Below are positions 1-11,070 of a stretch of DNA of 64,000 nt, one piece after another. A model generated the notes under the pieces. That model was not told where the DNA came from, did no database searches, and saw only the letters and a list, made by a program, of their open reading frames with translations. Location: positions 1 to 64,000 of the forward strand of contig ML986704.1 in assembly GCA_010094045.1 (NCBI GenBank), given 5' to 3'. The number at the start of each line of letters is the position of its first letter. Position 1 is the stretch's first letter. The stretch is from Lojkania enalia. Lineage: Eukaryota > Ascomycota > Dothideomycetes > Pleosporales. The translations under genes were made by a program, and so were the position numbers.

Positions 1-3000
1 CCGGCTGTAGCGTGCTCGATAACGGCCACTAGCATGAGTGGTCCGTCGTGCGCCTCGCCTGCCGGGCGCACCACATCGACTATGGCCTCGCGTGCATCTG
101 GTAGCAGGCGGACGATGTGACTCTCGATCTCACCGATCTCCACCCGCTGGCCGCGGATCTTGACCTGTGTGTCACGGCGGCCGAGGTAGGTCAGCGAGCC
201 GTCTGCGTTCTGCTGTACTATATCTCCAGTGCGATACATCCGTCGGCTGGCGCTGAGGCCTAGCTGCTGTACGAATGCGGGGTCCGTTACGAAAGCGGCA
301 GCCGTCTTGGCAGGGTCGTTCAGGTACCCGCGCGCTAGCAGGGGGCCCTCGATAAGCAGCTCGCCCGGCGCGCCTAGGGGAACCAGTTGTCCGATATTGG
401 CAGGGTTCACTACCCAGAACCCGCCGGCGAGCGGCTTTCCTATGTTAGTTGCCTCTGATTTATTTTGGATCTTGTTACCTGTTGTCCATATTGAGCTTTC
501 GGAGGGACCGTAAGCGTTCATGACGGTAGCCTGCTGTACCCATTGATCAACAACCTTCGGTTGGACGGCTTCACCCGTCAGAATCAGCGTTCGTATTGTC
601 GGAGTGTCGTGCGGCTGGACCAGCGCTGCTACGGTTGATGTCAATGTAGCTATAGTGATATTCGCTTCTGATAGGAAGGGTGTGAGCCGGTTTATGCGAT
701 CGTTTTCGGACGGAACGCAGATACATGCGCCGAACGAAAGCGTCGTCATAATCTCTGCGATGGCAACATCAAAGGTGTGAGCCGCAAACTGTGATAGTCG
801 ATCGTGAGACTGTATACCAATCGCAGGTCCGTGAGCAAGGATGCTTGTGGCGAGGGCGCCATGCTCGAGCACGACACCCTTGGGCTTGCCAGTGCTACCG
901 GAGGTGTAGATGACCCATGCCACGTGGTCGGGCCGCACGGATGTGCAGGGTTCTGTGAACCGCGTCGCCGCCGCAGTCGCCGGGGCCCCGTTGAAGAAAC
1001 AGTCGACGGCGAGCAGCTGCGTATGGGTCGCTAACGCTGCCAGCCGCTGCTCGTGGTCGCGGTCGACCAGTAAGAGCGGCGCAGCCGTGTCCTGGACAAT
1101 GCCCTCGATGCGGGCCAGTGGATGTTGCGACCCGAGGGGGACCACGGCTCCACCAGCGCGGAGGATGGCCAGCATGGCGACCACCGCCCACTTCGACTTA
1201 TCCATGCACAGGCCGATCATCACCTCCGGGCCCACGCCGCGCCCTGCTAGGTGGTGGGCCAGTCGACGACTGGCATCGTCCAGCTCGCCGTACGTCATCT
1301 CGCCGTCCCACGCACTGATGGCCAGCACCGACGGCTGGGTGACCATCTTGTCCCGCACAAGGTCGTGGACGCAGCGCTCGAGGCGCGGCGGCATGGTCGA
1401 ATTCCACCTGGAAAACGCATCTTGGTCTTGGATGCCATGACTTGCAAAGTCGCGGATGTACTTGCCCACCCCTTCCAATAAAAACGTCACTGCGTCTCCA
1501 AATGCCGCCATCTGTGCCTTCGCAATCGGCGAGGCTACTCTTGAAGCCCAGTACTCGAGACTCAAGTTGATCCGTTCTTCGTTAAATCTCACATTGGCTG
1601 ATACGTCAAACTGTTGCTTCGTTAGTACAGTATCGAATCTGCACGAAGGCGCCTCTTACGTCTGTTGCACTTGTTCTTGCATCTATGGTCATGGAGGTTC
1701 CTTCTGTGAGCACATGACTGTTTGTCGCTTCTCGCTCAATTGATAGCAGCGTGTTTCCGAGCCGCTTTAACGATCGCGTCTTTGCCACGGCCAGATCAGC
1801 TATAGGTATGTTCTGAAATGGTAAGCCGTCTTGCCAATCCCGTCTCGCCAAAGTCAGTGCATCAGCCACGCTAGTCTCCGGGGTCAATGTCAGACAGCAT
1901 GGTAATGTGTTAAGCAAAGGTCCCACTGTGGCTTCGGCGCCCTTGACATTGCTGTTACGCCCGGAGACTATGTACGAGAACGTAATGGTATCTGAAAGAA
2001 TAATACGTCGAATGGCAAGCGCCCACGCGATGTGGAACAGGTTTGCCGGAGTAATTGAGTATTGGCCACAGACAGCGCGAAGCTTCCCCTCCGGTAGTGT
2101 TACAGAGTAACGAGCCGTCACTAGGTGATGTAGACGAGGATTGCTAGTGACGAGAGGTAAATGTGATTCGGTAGCGTCGTTTAAGTAGGACGTCCAGTAA
2201 GCAACACCTGCAGACGCCTCCCCTGTGCTTAAGGTCACCTGCTGGTGGGATGCGAAAACCGTGTAGGGAAGCGGCGGGTGCTCTGAGAAGTAGGCAACTC
2301 GTAAATAGCTGGCACGAAAGTCGTGTAACAAGATTTTAGCAGAGTGTCCATCCACCAGGGCATGCGAGATTTCTAGGTCAAGTTGAAGCTCCTCGGCGCT
2401 AATCTCGTAGACACAGAGACGCTGCGGACTTTCAAACTTGCGCATTGTAGAGGGTGGGACGGTGCTAATATCGCTTGGCGAAGAGCACACCGTAACGCGT
2501 GGTGGCATGGCCGTAGGCTTGAGAACGAGTTGGTCAAATTTGCCAGGTCGGTCATTGCTCTCCACAAATGTCGTCCTGAGCATTGCATGACGTTTGACAG
2601 TGTCCCTCCATGCATCGACAATCCTCTCTATTGTAGGTCGGCGTGAATTGTCGGTAGAGGTCGATAGCAGTCTGATGGAGACATGGCTAACATAAGAAGC
2701 TGGGTTGATCGCTTGGCTGACAAAGAAGCTTTCTTGCACAGCGGAGCAAGGCGCGATAGATTCGATGTCACCGAGGGCCATGCCATGCGTCTGCAAGTCC
2801 GTGACCAGGCCTTCTAGTGTGGAATGTTGCCAATGAACAAAAGGAAAATCGTGGAGGGTTGCCATTTCCGGAGCTCTGACGAGCTCATCCACCATCTCCT
2901 CGAGGCAAAGCTTGAAGTTGTTGGCAGTGCGCTCATTATCAGGAATCATACTGTCAAGGTCTATTGAAACTTGTGCTTGGCCTGCTACTGTTGTGATAGA

Positions 3001-4416
3001 TACAAGCGGAGCATGGCCAAGAATGGGATCCGAGAACCACCAAGCACGAGATGAGGGCTCATCTTCGATATTTTCCAGACACGTGCAGTCGACGTAGATT
3101 GCTACAGCGGATTCGGCGCGTCGCTTTACCAGGCCTCGATTAGAGAGCCCGGCACGAGCATCACGCACTCGGCGAACCACATGCATTAAACTCTCCCGTG
3201 GTTCTGGAGCTAGCATTTCCAATTCCACCTCAGCTTCATAACAGCCTATAGAGTCCAAGGGTATACTCTGCTCTCTTCGAATACTATAAGCGGATTTGAT
3301 GGTCAGGACATTCCCCATGTCCTGATATTGTGGCCAGATAGTGTGGGAGAGAGCCGCATTCACAATGTCGACAGGGATTGTCCTTAACGCAGCATGCGTT
3401 TGCGATGCGAAGAGTTTTTCAGTCGTCAAATGAGACAGTTGGAAAGTGACAACATTCCTAGCATGTCCATTGATTTTAAGAGTACTAGTATTGGCAATTG
3501 ACTTGGACTTGGTCATAATGGCTTCTTCAAGCTGATGCTTCAACGAGCTTTGTGAGCTTGCAAGATGCTGAGGGCTTACGGAACGTCCATAGCATTTCTG
3601 AGCCACCCAATCGGTGAACTGGAATCCAAAGCTAGGTTCGAGGTGACGCCCTTTAATAGATGCGCGCAACTCACCCAAGACAAGCCGCATAGACAGGGCG
3701 TCGACGAGATTTGCATCTGCAGCAAGTACGACGGTATGGGTAATCTCCGGCGTATCGTTGGGCATAACCAAACATCCGAATGACGGCGCTCCAGCAGAAA
3801 GCAAAACCTCCCTCAACGATTCAAACGCATCCGTCACTCGCGTCGTCACGGAAGTCTCCGCGAAATAAAATGGTTGAGCCCCCTTCGTGGCTGATCTAGG
3901 CGTCGGTGTGAGCGTCCAGTGGCCCGTTGACGTGATAGACCAGGTTGAACGCAAGGCTGAGTGTCGGGCGACGATGCTCCCCAATGCGGTCAGGATGGCG
4001 GCAGGCCCCTTGCCCTGAGGAATTTCCAGGACGGCGAAACGCAATCGACGACCAACCGTAACCGTGCTTGCAGTCAAGTCATCTGAACCATCTTGAACGA
4101 TAGCTTCTGCACGAACCTCAGTTCCATTTGCGTGGCCATTGACTCCATTAACAGCTCCAGCATTCCTTCGGTCTATCTCTTCAGCAAGTGTGGTCAAGCT
4201 CTCGGTCGTCAAGAGCTCTGCCATGTCCACTTGAATGCCTGCGTCGCGACATTTGACTATGAAATCGATTGCTAGGATGGAGTCACCACCAAGCAGTATA
4301 AAGGACTTGTCCCAGTCCAGTGAGTCGACATCGATATCGAGAACATCAGCTGCAACCTTGCCAAGTGCCAGCTTCGATGGCTCGAAATGTGCTTTGACAC
4401 TGTCGGAATTGTTCAT
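1..4416 (-). CDS. Nonribosomal peptide synthetase, 5' part (T - degenerate E/C - C - A ...), runs off the window
   Basis: Multimodular NRPS, read right to left and cut by the left edge. The first in-frame ATG is at 4416-4414; the open frame further upstream has only TTG. Order of domains: carrier domain at residues about 10-85 with LGGDSILAI and phosphopantetheine Ser46; an epimerization/condensation-like domain (about 115-540) whose HHxxxDG site is replaced by AADANLVDA; a condensation domain (about 551-960) with SHALVDG near residue 684; an adenylation domain with YTSGSTGKPKG (about 1154-1164), NAYGPSE, YRTGD and YLGRRDTQVKIRG. A 49-bp intron (1611-1659) joins C to A. It has donor GTAAGA, branch TACTAAC and acceptor CAG, and splicing it gives ...TSATD/FDVSANVRF in frame. 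The amino acid activated cannot be called. Odd: the protein starts with a carrier domain and no A domain precedes it, so the first T would be loaded in trans or the gene has lost its front. Confidence 0.93.
1611..1659 (-). other. Intron of the NRPS gene (C/A junction)
   Basis: 49 bp in phase 0. Donor GTAAGA, perfect TACTAAC branch point and AACAG acceptor. Without splicing the frame ends in TGA seven bases into the next exon; with splicing the C-domain tail continues into the A domain. Confidence 0.9.
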
Positions 4417-4740
4417 GTTTGATGGGGGCGGTAGTATTATTGACGAATTCTGTGAGCGCGACAATCTACTGTCAAGGACTGTTGTAGTCTCGTCTTAAAG
4501 CGAGATACTGATAGAAGGGATGCTTCAAACAAAAAAAAAAAGATAGCTTGGGATCTACTAGCAGCTGTCACTTAGATCAAACAGAACGAGGGACACGACT
4601 CCAAGGCTGAGTGCTGACTATGTAATAGTGATGACCAATTGCCCTGCATGGGCGGAAAATCGTGGACGTTACCCCTGAGTTCTTCTTTATTACTTAAAAA
4701 GCACTAGAAGCCACCGAGAAGTACTATCTAAAGATAGGTT
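4417..4740. promoter_or_regulatory. 5' flank of the NRPS gene
   Basis: No coding sequence is seen. This should hold the NRPS promoter and leader. There is a poly(A) run on the plus strand at 4530-4541. No regulator binding motif can be defended from sequence alone. Confidence 0.35.
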
Positions 4741-5267
4741 GGTAGGGCTGAAGTGAAGTCAATAAATGTAAGTTATCTACTAGCCGTATTCTTTCTAGTA
4801 CACGATATCTAGTACCGGCATTTTCGTCAACTTTTCAATAACCGGAATTTGTCTAGGTTACTAATATCTAAAGGGAGCCTGGCATTGCTAAGGTAGCATT
4901 TTCACCGGCTTTACAGGGTATGGTTATATTGATTGATACCCCTACAAGCGTGAGATTCTGTCGATTTTGATTGCTCATAGCTCATTCGTGGCTTGTCTAC
5001 CAAAATCGTAGCCGCTGAGGGGTTCGGAGGCTTTTGGCATGGTGATTCTTCTTCCTTCATCTTACCTGACTGCCCGCTAATCACTACTAGAACCCGCAAT
5101 CACTAGCAGAAGTTCCAATCAACGTGGCCATACCCTGTAATGCAGTAGTCAGAACTCGGTTATTGACAGATTAATGAAAACGCAGGTACCGGATATCGCT
5201 TACTAGGATACAGCTAGTGGGGTCTGTTACGCTTATTAACTCCACTCTAGCCCTACCGCTGGTTATT
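4736..5267. mobile_element. Non-autonomous TIR element (MITE candidate), about 520 bp
   Basis: GGTAGGGCTGAAGTGAAGT begins at 4741, and its inverted counterpart ends at 5257 (complement reads GGTAGGGCTAGAGTGGAGT). About 21 of 27 positions match and the differences are nearly all transitions. A TA dinucleotide lies just outside each end (4736-4737, about 5265-5266), as expected for a Tc1/mariner/pogo-type target duplication. There is no transposase inside. It could instead be a decayed remnant of a longer element. Confidence 0.55.
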
Positions 5268-5417
5268 ACTCTGAGACACGTGGTCGTGTCCGCCAAGCCC
5301 AAAGCAGCGGCGCCACGCCGGATACCGTGAGCGCCTCACCTTGCTGCGGGCCTGTGGGATCAGGACCTCGGTGTGGGTCGGTCAGCTCGAAACCCGGACA
5401 CGATTAATCAGAAGACC

Positions 5418-5529
5418 GTCGTACGATACACAGAGAGTAGCCAACAATACCACCATCCCCAGCGCGGCGTACAATACAGAGTGAGTGAGCAGCCAAAAAT
5501 ACGGCGATCCCCAGCGCGGCGTACGATAC
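5418..5529. repeat. Short tandem repeat, period about 52 bp
   Basis: ATCCCCAGCGCGGCGTACAATAC near 5455 recurs as ATCCCCAGCGCGGCGTACGATAC near 5507, and a weaker copy of the other half of the unit starts at 5418 (GTCGTACGATAC...CAACAATACC). The long open frames over this region come from the repeat and are not called genes. Confidence 0.6.
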
Positions 5530-5570
5530 CGCGCCGGCGCCCGCTAGGTAACCCATCCATGCCTGGCACG

Positions 5571-5593
5571 GTCGCGTCGCGTCGCGTCGCGTC
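5571..5593. repeat. Pentanucleotide microsatellite (GTCGC)n
   Basis: Four and a half copies of GTCGC in a row, followed by ATGCCC. Confidence 0.9.
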
Positions 5594-5799
5594 ATGCCCT
5601 ACCACTACCACCACCAACACCACGACGGCCTGCTGCGATGGAGGAGGCCGACGAAGTAGAAACAAGCTGGCCTTCTTAGTTTCGCCTTCTTCGCCTTTCT
5701 TCATCTGGATGTGGTTGTACGATCCTCACAGGTCCAGCGTCGGAAAAACCTTAGTTCTTGATAATCGGACTCAGCTCCGATACGTTAGGCAATAGTAAC

Positions 5800-6450
5800 T
5801 GATTCTTGATAGTGACGCCATTGACTTTCTGGTAGATAGTCAACGCATATTCATAGTTTACCATTCTTCTTAGGTACAACACAGATCAGGTATTCCGCGG
5901 ACTACTATGATTACTATATAAATCCTATAGTGTTACAGGCTTAAAACAGTATAGCCTTAGAAAGCCGTGGACAATGATAGCATGGCCGTGAGAGCCTCGG
6001 CTAAGACGAGGGGTTTCAGGGCATCTGGCTAGTTACGTAATCCAACATCATGTGATAGATCACGAGAGTAAGCTCACGTGACTAATAGCAGACAAGGACA
6101 GGCGATAGCCACTATCACCAGATGCCAATCGCTAGCATCCGCGGAGTGATAGTAAGTAATAGCCACTATCGCTAGCTCGTTGTGAATGCAGCTTGCTTAG
6201 GGCTTGTGCGGCTCTTAGGCTACGTGGCAAGCGAATGTGCAAACCCGCGTTATTAAGTCGTCACAATTTACTAGGCCTATTTCCTTAGCTTATATAGCAA
6301 GTCTATTAATTTAGCTTATTCACTAAGCTTATTCGCTAAGTGTTAGGATTCCGTGTACTTACGTTTACCTTCTACTAAGATACAGTCCTTGAAAGGGATT
6401 ATTTAGTGTAGGTTGTCACGTGGCCAAAGTGGTTGATATGAACCGGGAGT
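5800..6450. other. Intergenic, AT-rich, with small local repeats
   Basis: No gene is seen. There are short self-complementary motifs (GATAGCCACTATC near 6103, similar sequence near 6160) and a run of CTTATTCGCTAAG-like words around 6275-6340. Confidence 0.4.
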
Positions 6451-6454
6451 TTAT

Positions 6455-7020
6455 CTAATGTAGGGGTAGACGTAAAGTCAAACGGATATAAGACAACAGT
6501 ATGATTGGCAAGCCAATGTACCAAGTCTTACGAAGCATGAAGTTGACTACAAGGAAGCAAAAGGGAATGCTACGGTTGTTCAATAGTGACGCCTTGAATA
6601 ATGTGACTAGAGCTCTAACTATAACACGAAGTAGTTTACCATGCTGCGAGGTGATGATCAAGGCAGCAATTTGGCGGTCGTACTCTAGTCCAAATGGTGC
6701 TAGAGCCTGTTTGCTAAGCAAATGTGCGAATTCCATTGCCCTTGTTTCATCCTGGGTCCATACCAGTCTCGATAAGCAGATCAACAAGTGGTCGATCGCC
6801 TTTTATGGCAGCTAGATGCAATAGCAAACCGCCCGATTTATCCACTGCACCCAGGTTTGTGCCCGACTCGGCAAGGAAGTCGAAGATTTCTTGCGATTTG
6901 GGCGTCGTGCGGGTTGATCGTGTCAACATTCGCGTAATATGACCGCGATGAAGGAATCTTCCGCTTTGTAAATATGCGCTATGTCTAAGAAAGATCTCGA
7001 GTACTTCAAGATTGCCCTTA
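6455..7020 (-). pseudogene. Ankyrin-repeat protein relic
   Basis: The minus strand between about 7020 and 6747 reads WLLKGNLEVLEIFLRHSA... then ...LHLAAIKGDRPLVDLLIETGMD, a typical ankyrin helix-turn-helix unit. The reading then shifts frame at about 6750-6787 and resumes as DETRAMEFAHLLSKQALAPF. An in-frame TGA lies just upstream of the first block, and no start codon or full repeat array is present. It is best read as a frameshifted fragment of an ankyrin gene; the family is common in fungal accessory regions and often decays there. Confidence 0.6.
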
Positions 7021-7235
7021 AGTAGCCATGCGCGTTGACCTCAAATCATGTAAACGGAATCCCTCAAGTGCTCAAGTCAGTGCCAGCTGCCAGGAAGTTG
7101 CTGACCAATTTCGGCACATCAGTCTGCCAGTCTTTCGAAGCTATAGCGTTGTATTTTGTAGAGAGTGACGTCAGCAAGGTCCATGTGTTCGGAAGCTAAA
7201 GAAGTTAGAATGGCTGAGAATTTTGCACGGTGGAT

Positions 7236-8628
7236 CTAATGGCTGCTTGAACTGACCTCCGCCTCAATATCTGTTTCATCCCTTGCCCTGTGCTTAAAGG
7301 TTTGGCCCGGTTGTTCAGTGGTGTAAGTCGAGTTGTAATGATTGGGTTGCCTTTTGGCAAGGTGATCTTCTAGTTCCGCAATGACTATGTCTTCCGTGCT
7401 CTTGATTATTTGCTCTTGAAAACTTCTCCGCTGCCATTGGCCCCAACCTTGCGCTGCGAGATGGAGTTTCTTTAAGAGTACAGGCAGCCGTCGAATACGA
7501 TTCAGTCTCTGCTCCTGGCGAAGCCGTTCGTCGTCCTTTAAAGATTCTATATAGTATGCAATAACGGCGTCATCCAGACTGTCAAAACCAGCTGCAGCAA
7601 CGGCTTTCAGAACATGCGATAGACGGGCTTCAGCCGATGAGGAAGTGTCGAGCTGAGGGTCTCTCCTTAGGAGCGGCACTGCCGTGCTGACGTCAATATG
7701 CGTATCTGGAGCTCCCCTGTCTGGCACCAGTTTCCACCTTCCAGGTGCTGTTTCAGCTACCCCTGCGTCTGGCTCAGCCGGAGGCATAACTCCATCCAAC
7801 AGAAAAGGCAGCTCCGAAGCCGTATTCCACGATAGGCTCGGAGTAGGTGTTTGCCCCGATGGGTCTGTCATGGCCGGGGTCGGGAAGAAAGTGTCGTGTG
7901 ACATTCCTGATATGTCAGAAGAAATATCTTTAGAGTGGATAGTCATTCACTCACCCAAGGGGCCGTCATACTTTATGCCGAGATCTTTTGCTGTTGTCTC
8001 GAATGCGAGGTCCGGACTCTTGTCTAAGGATTGGCGCGTGGGCGTCATAGTGCGTAGTAGCTCCTCCGATTGTTTGACATTCGCCGAAGGTAGGAGAGGA
8101 GAGTGATTCTGTGCCTCACAATGAGCATCAAGTGCAAGATACATCGGTTCTGATCGCGAGTGCACGGGTATGCTAGACTCCGGATGTGAACTCGTGATAG
8201 GGTTGTCATGACGGTCCGGGTCAGCGATCTCGTTCAGTGGCGCTTGAAATGTAGGGTCTCCGCGCGAGGAATATACTGTCTGCGGCGACAGCAAGGATTC
8301 TGGAACTGCGTACTGTGGCTGCAAAATGAGTTTAATTAGCCTCTCTTGACGAGTGTGACAGATCCAGAACCTACGAGTCCGATGCGTCTTGAGACGGGCT
8401 TCAGCGAAGCGGATGCAGCACCTACCCTTTTTCTCTTGCCTGCCAGTTTGCCATTACGATCCGGGTCATCGATTTCGTTTAGCGGCTCTCGTAACTTATG
8501 GTCTCCACGTGAGGAAGGTGTAGCCTGCGGTGATAACAAAGATTCTGGAACTGCGTACTTTGGCTGAATATTGAATCTAGTTAGCCTGCTCTGACGAGGG
8601 GACAGATTTCGAGACTTACCAGCTCCAT
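7236..8628 (-). CDS. Conserved-looking protein of unknown function with duplicated N-terminal exon (four exons)
   Basis: Hand-spliced model of about 410 aa. Exons are 8628-8620, 8563-8375, 8318-7955 and 7906-7236. Introns 8564-8619 and 8319-8374 are both 56 bp, phase 0 and homologous; intron 7907-7954 (48 bp) has GTGAGT and ATATCAG. Exons 2 and 3 start with near-identical peptides (PKYAVPESLLSPQ and PQYAVPESLLSPQ) followed by SSRGD...PLNEI.DPDR, because a 245-bp exon+intron unit is duplicated. A basic stretch (GKRKR) ends the first copy of the shared part. The C-terminal part carries a charged helical block (LRQEQRLNRIRRLPVLLKK ... QGWGQWQRRSFQEQ). I do not recognise the family firmly; a regulator is possible from the basic and helical character, but that is a guess. 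The first exon is only three codons from ATG, so an upstream exon may be missing. Confidence 0.65.
8319..8619 (-). repeat. 245-bp tandem duplication of exon + intron (second unit continues to about 8130)
   Basis: The segment before each donor, the 56-bp intron and the start of the next exon align with an offset of 245 bp. Introns end ..GGCTAACTAGATTCAATATTCAG and ..GGCTAATTAAACTCATTTTGCAG. The exons after them share AGTACGCAGTTCCAGAATC. Splice phase is kept, so both copies remain coding. Confidence 0.85.
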
Positions 8629-9285
8629 CCGTTGAGACAAGCCTTAGCGAACTTTATCCGGCCTTCTTCTCTCTTTGCACCCCGTCACAGTTGTTGAACT
8701 GTGGTTCGAGACAATATATATATCTACTCTTTGGCACATTCATTGGTTTAGGCGGGTAGCCTGATAAATATGCGTTCTATTTAATCGGAGGATTTGTTCA
8801 AAGTTTATATTTTTCATGAAAAAACGTGCGCAACATACCCCCGGAGTGAGATCTCACGACTTCCTTTCTTGGCAGGATTTTCCGCACCTCGTCCTCCCGT
8901 GCTTACGTGCTCGATCATATTCGCGCAGAATGACACAATTAGGGGAGTGTTGGTGGAGTTTCTTTCAGTACGAATTAGTAAGCCAAGCGTAAGAAACAGA
9001 CGCGTTGGCTTCTTGCTAACGTAAGCTGATTAATTACGACACTATCGCAACACTTTTAAGACAAACTCACCCAAAAGTTTCAAGGGCATTTCTGTCTAGA
9101 AACCTTCGTGTTTTGTCACGGCTGGTACTGTTTTTGCCAACCTCTTATCTTGACGCTGTGTGAGGGCGCCACCATGCGTATGGCTAAGCAATTTACGCAA
9201 ACAAAACAGTGTATCTAAGCCAGCTAGCCAGTGGGCCATATCACCTGCACTATCCGCTAAGGAGTAACGACAAGAGATTCCTTCG
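8629..9285. other. Intergenic region upstream of the duplicated-exon gene
   Basis: No supported gene. A short AT stretch (CAATATATATATCTAC, 8712-8727) lies about 90 bp upstream of the ATG of the minus-strand gene and could serve as a TATA-like element. Nothing else stands out. Confidence 0.35.
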
Positions 9286-9403
9286 GTGGCGATTGTTGAG
9301 GGACGGAATAGGACTCATTTGTCCGACAGTAGACCAAATTCCACAGAGAAGGAAGACTCTGTAGGCCGGAATAACCTAATAAAGCTGTTGGAGGAAGCTG
9401 AAC

Positions 9404-9595
9404 AGTTGCGCAGGCAATCACTAGGAGTTCATTCCATAGAGGAATGGAGTTTATTGTACCTCTATGGGCGACGACTGGCTTAAATACATGCTTCATTGAC
9501 TGCCAATATTAGGGCGTCCGAGCCCGCTGCCACATCCATAGAGTGGGCTGACTCTTGGCCATATGTCAGGCATACAGTGATCGGTAACAAAAGCC
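9404..9595. repeat. Dispersed repeat, copy 1 (partner at 35635-35822)
   Basis: GTTGCGCAGGCAATCACTAG ... CTCTATGGGCGACGACTGGC ... TAGAGTGGGCTGACTCTTGG matches 35635-35822 in the same orientation over about 190 bp with scattered substitutions, mostly transitions. Weak coding potential on the plus strand (9286-9483) suggests a piece of a decayed transposon ORF, but no domain is recognisable. Confidence 0.75.
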
Positions 9596-10094
9596 AATCA
9601 TAGAGAAAAAGAGCTTTCTAGTTCTAATAGCGGCCAGTTTAGTTGCTACCCACTACAAAAAAGGTGGAAAGACCTAGTTTTAGTTACTATTAACGGAGAA
9701 AAGCCATAAGAGATTTCCTGGCCGGGATAGTCCTATTTCTTATAATACCGGTCGGAACTGGTAGGGTCTCCTGTTTCCTCGTCAGCTGCGGATAACTTTG
9801 GTGGTTCTATGCCTTCGAGCAATCGCTCAGTATCACGAACCCGGAAGAGGTAAAGGAGATGAAAAACGGGAGTGTTGGCTCGCCTTGAATTGATTACCCC
9901 ACTGCCGCCATGAAGCTGGGTACGAAGAGACTCGCCTCGGCTTACGAAAACCTTCAGTTAACTCTCTCGAACAGCCATCCAGTATTAGAGAATATCCAAG
10001 CATTACAGAAGCAATGCAGAAGCCGCCTAGATAGAGTTAAGAAGACGGATCAGATTATTTTTTTGCTAAAGGAAATTAGCGACTAGCTGCCTTG

Positions 10095-10160
10095 CAGTAG
10101 TGGTAGAGGAGTAGGGCATGATTTGAGTTGAACTCACAACCCAAGACCTAGCGGAATTGT
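10095..10160 (-). repeat. tRNA-like (SINE-type) remnant with Pol III B-box
   Basis: The minus strand reads GGGTTGTGAGTTCAACTCAA, which contains GTTCAACTC, a match to the Pol III B-box GWTCRANNC. No intact A-box or cloverleaf is visible, so it is a remnant at most. Confidence 0.35.
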
Positions 10161-10967
10161 AAATAGTATTGTAGAAATATCGTGTATAAACAAGGCTTGA
10201 CTATTCTACTCTAATCTGAGTAAGAATCTATGCTTGTTTTAAGTACTTCTTGTCCTCTACCACTCATATCAAGTTTTACGAGAGCATCACCAGCTATCCT
10301 CCCCTCACTCACCGCCTCCAAAGTTGCCACTCAAACAGTGACCCAGCGCTGGTGGAGATGAATCAAACATACTCTAAATCTGATTACCACGTCGCCACCA
10401 GGTCCTATAGTTACAGAGGAAAGCGAGCACTGGTAGAAGAATAGAAGACGATTTTCCCGGTATTAGACTGGTACAAAAATGGAGAATTTTAAAGCTATTC
10501 TTATCTCCACCGAAGGGGCGTTCAAGTGAAATCCGCTTGGTTGATGGCTACCGATTTATCTTGAATAATACGCCAAAGAAAGACGGGAAGAGCCTCCTCT
10601 GGAGAAGCTGTACGGGCATAGGCGTAGTTATCTAGTCCTACTCCAAACCCTGTTAGTATACGTACTTCCTCAGCGGGTTAACTAACCTCATATTTCCTAA
10701 AGCGGTAATAACACTCAAAGCTCTCCTCATCCGCCCATTTTGAATCGTAGTATACGCGCGCTAGAACGAGAGGGGGCTTCAGATACACTTGACAGCGCAT
10801 TAATAGCTAGTTTAAGACGCTTATGCAGTAGTAAAAGCGAATTTGGACGTGGCATCAAACTAACACATGTACATTTGTATGTACTCATTACTACCAGAAT
10901 CATCGATTAGCTCAACACTGTATCTAAAGCGCGTTGTTGTGCTGCAGCGCCTCAAGAAAACACGCTC

Positions 10968-10996
10968 ACTACTACTACTACTACTACTACTACTAC
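10968..10996. repeat. (ACT)n microsatellite
   Basis: About nine consecutive ACT units. Confidence 0.9.
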
Positions 10997-11070
10997 GCCT
11001 TATTAATCACTGTCCAGAAATTCTGTCTAGAAACTCTACTAAAACTCATGTTTTATTACTTCTTTCTCAG

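Noticed and set aside
910..1440. 176-codon plus-strand ORF
   Set aside because: Antisense shadow of the NRPS adenylation domain, which has all A-motifs on the minus strand.
4463..4464. NRPS start at the upstream TTG
   Set aside because: Nuclear fungal genes normally start at ATG; the ATG at 4416 lies in frame just before the carrier domain.
5373..5795. 140-codon plus-strand ORF
   Set aside because: Its length comes from a 52-bp tandem repeat and a GTCGC microsatellite that lack stops; no domain or splice structure.
8319..8425. Longer intron 2 (107 bp) using GTAGGT at 8425
   Set aside because: In frame, but the 56-bp form starting at 8374 is the exact counterpart of the duplicated intron 1; kept only as a possible alternative splice.
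10095..10160. Functional tRNA gene
   Set aside because: Only a B-box match; no A-box or cloverleaf can be formed.
10968..10996. CRISPR-like or regulatory array
   Set aside because: A plain trinucleotide microsatellite; CRISPR arrays are not expected in a fungal nuclear genome and no spaced repeats occur.
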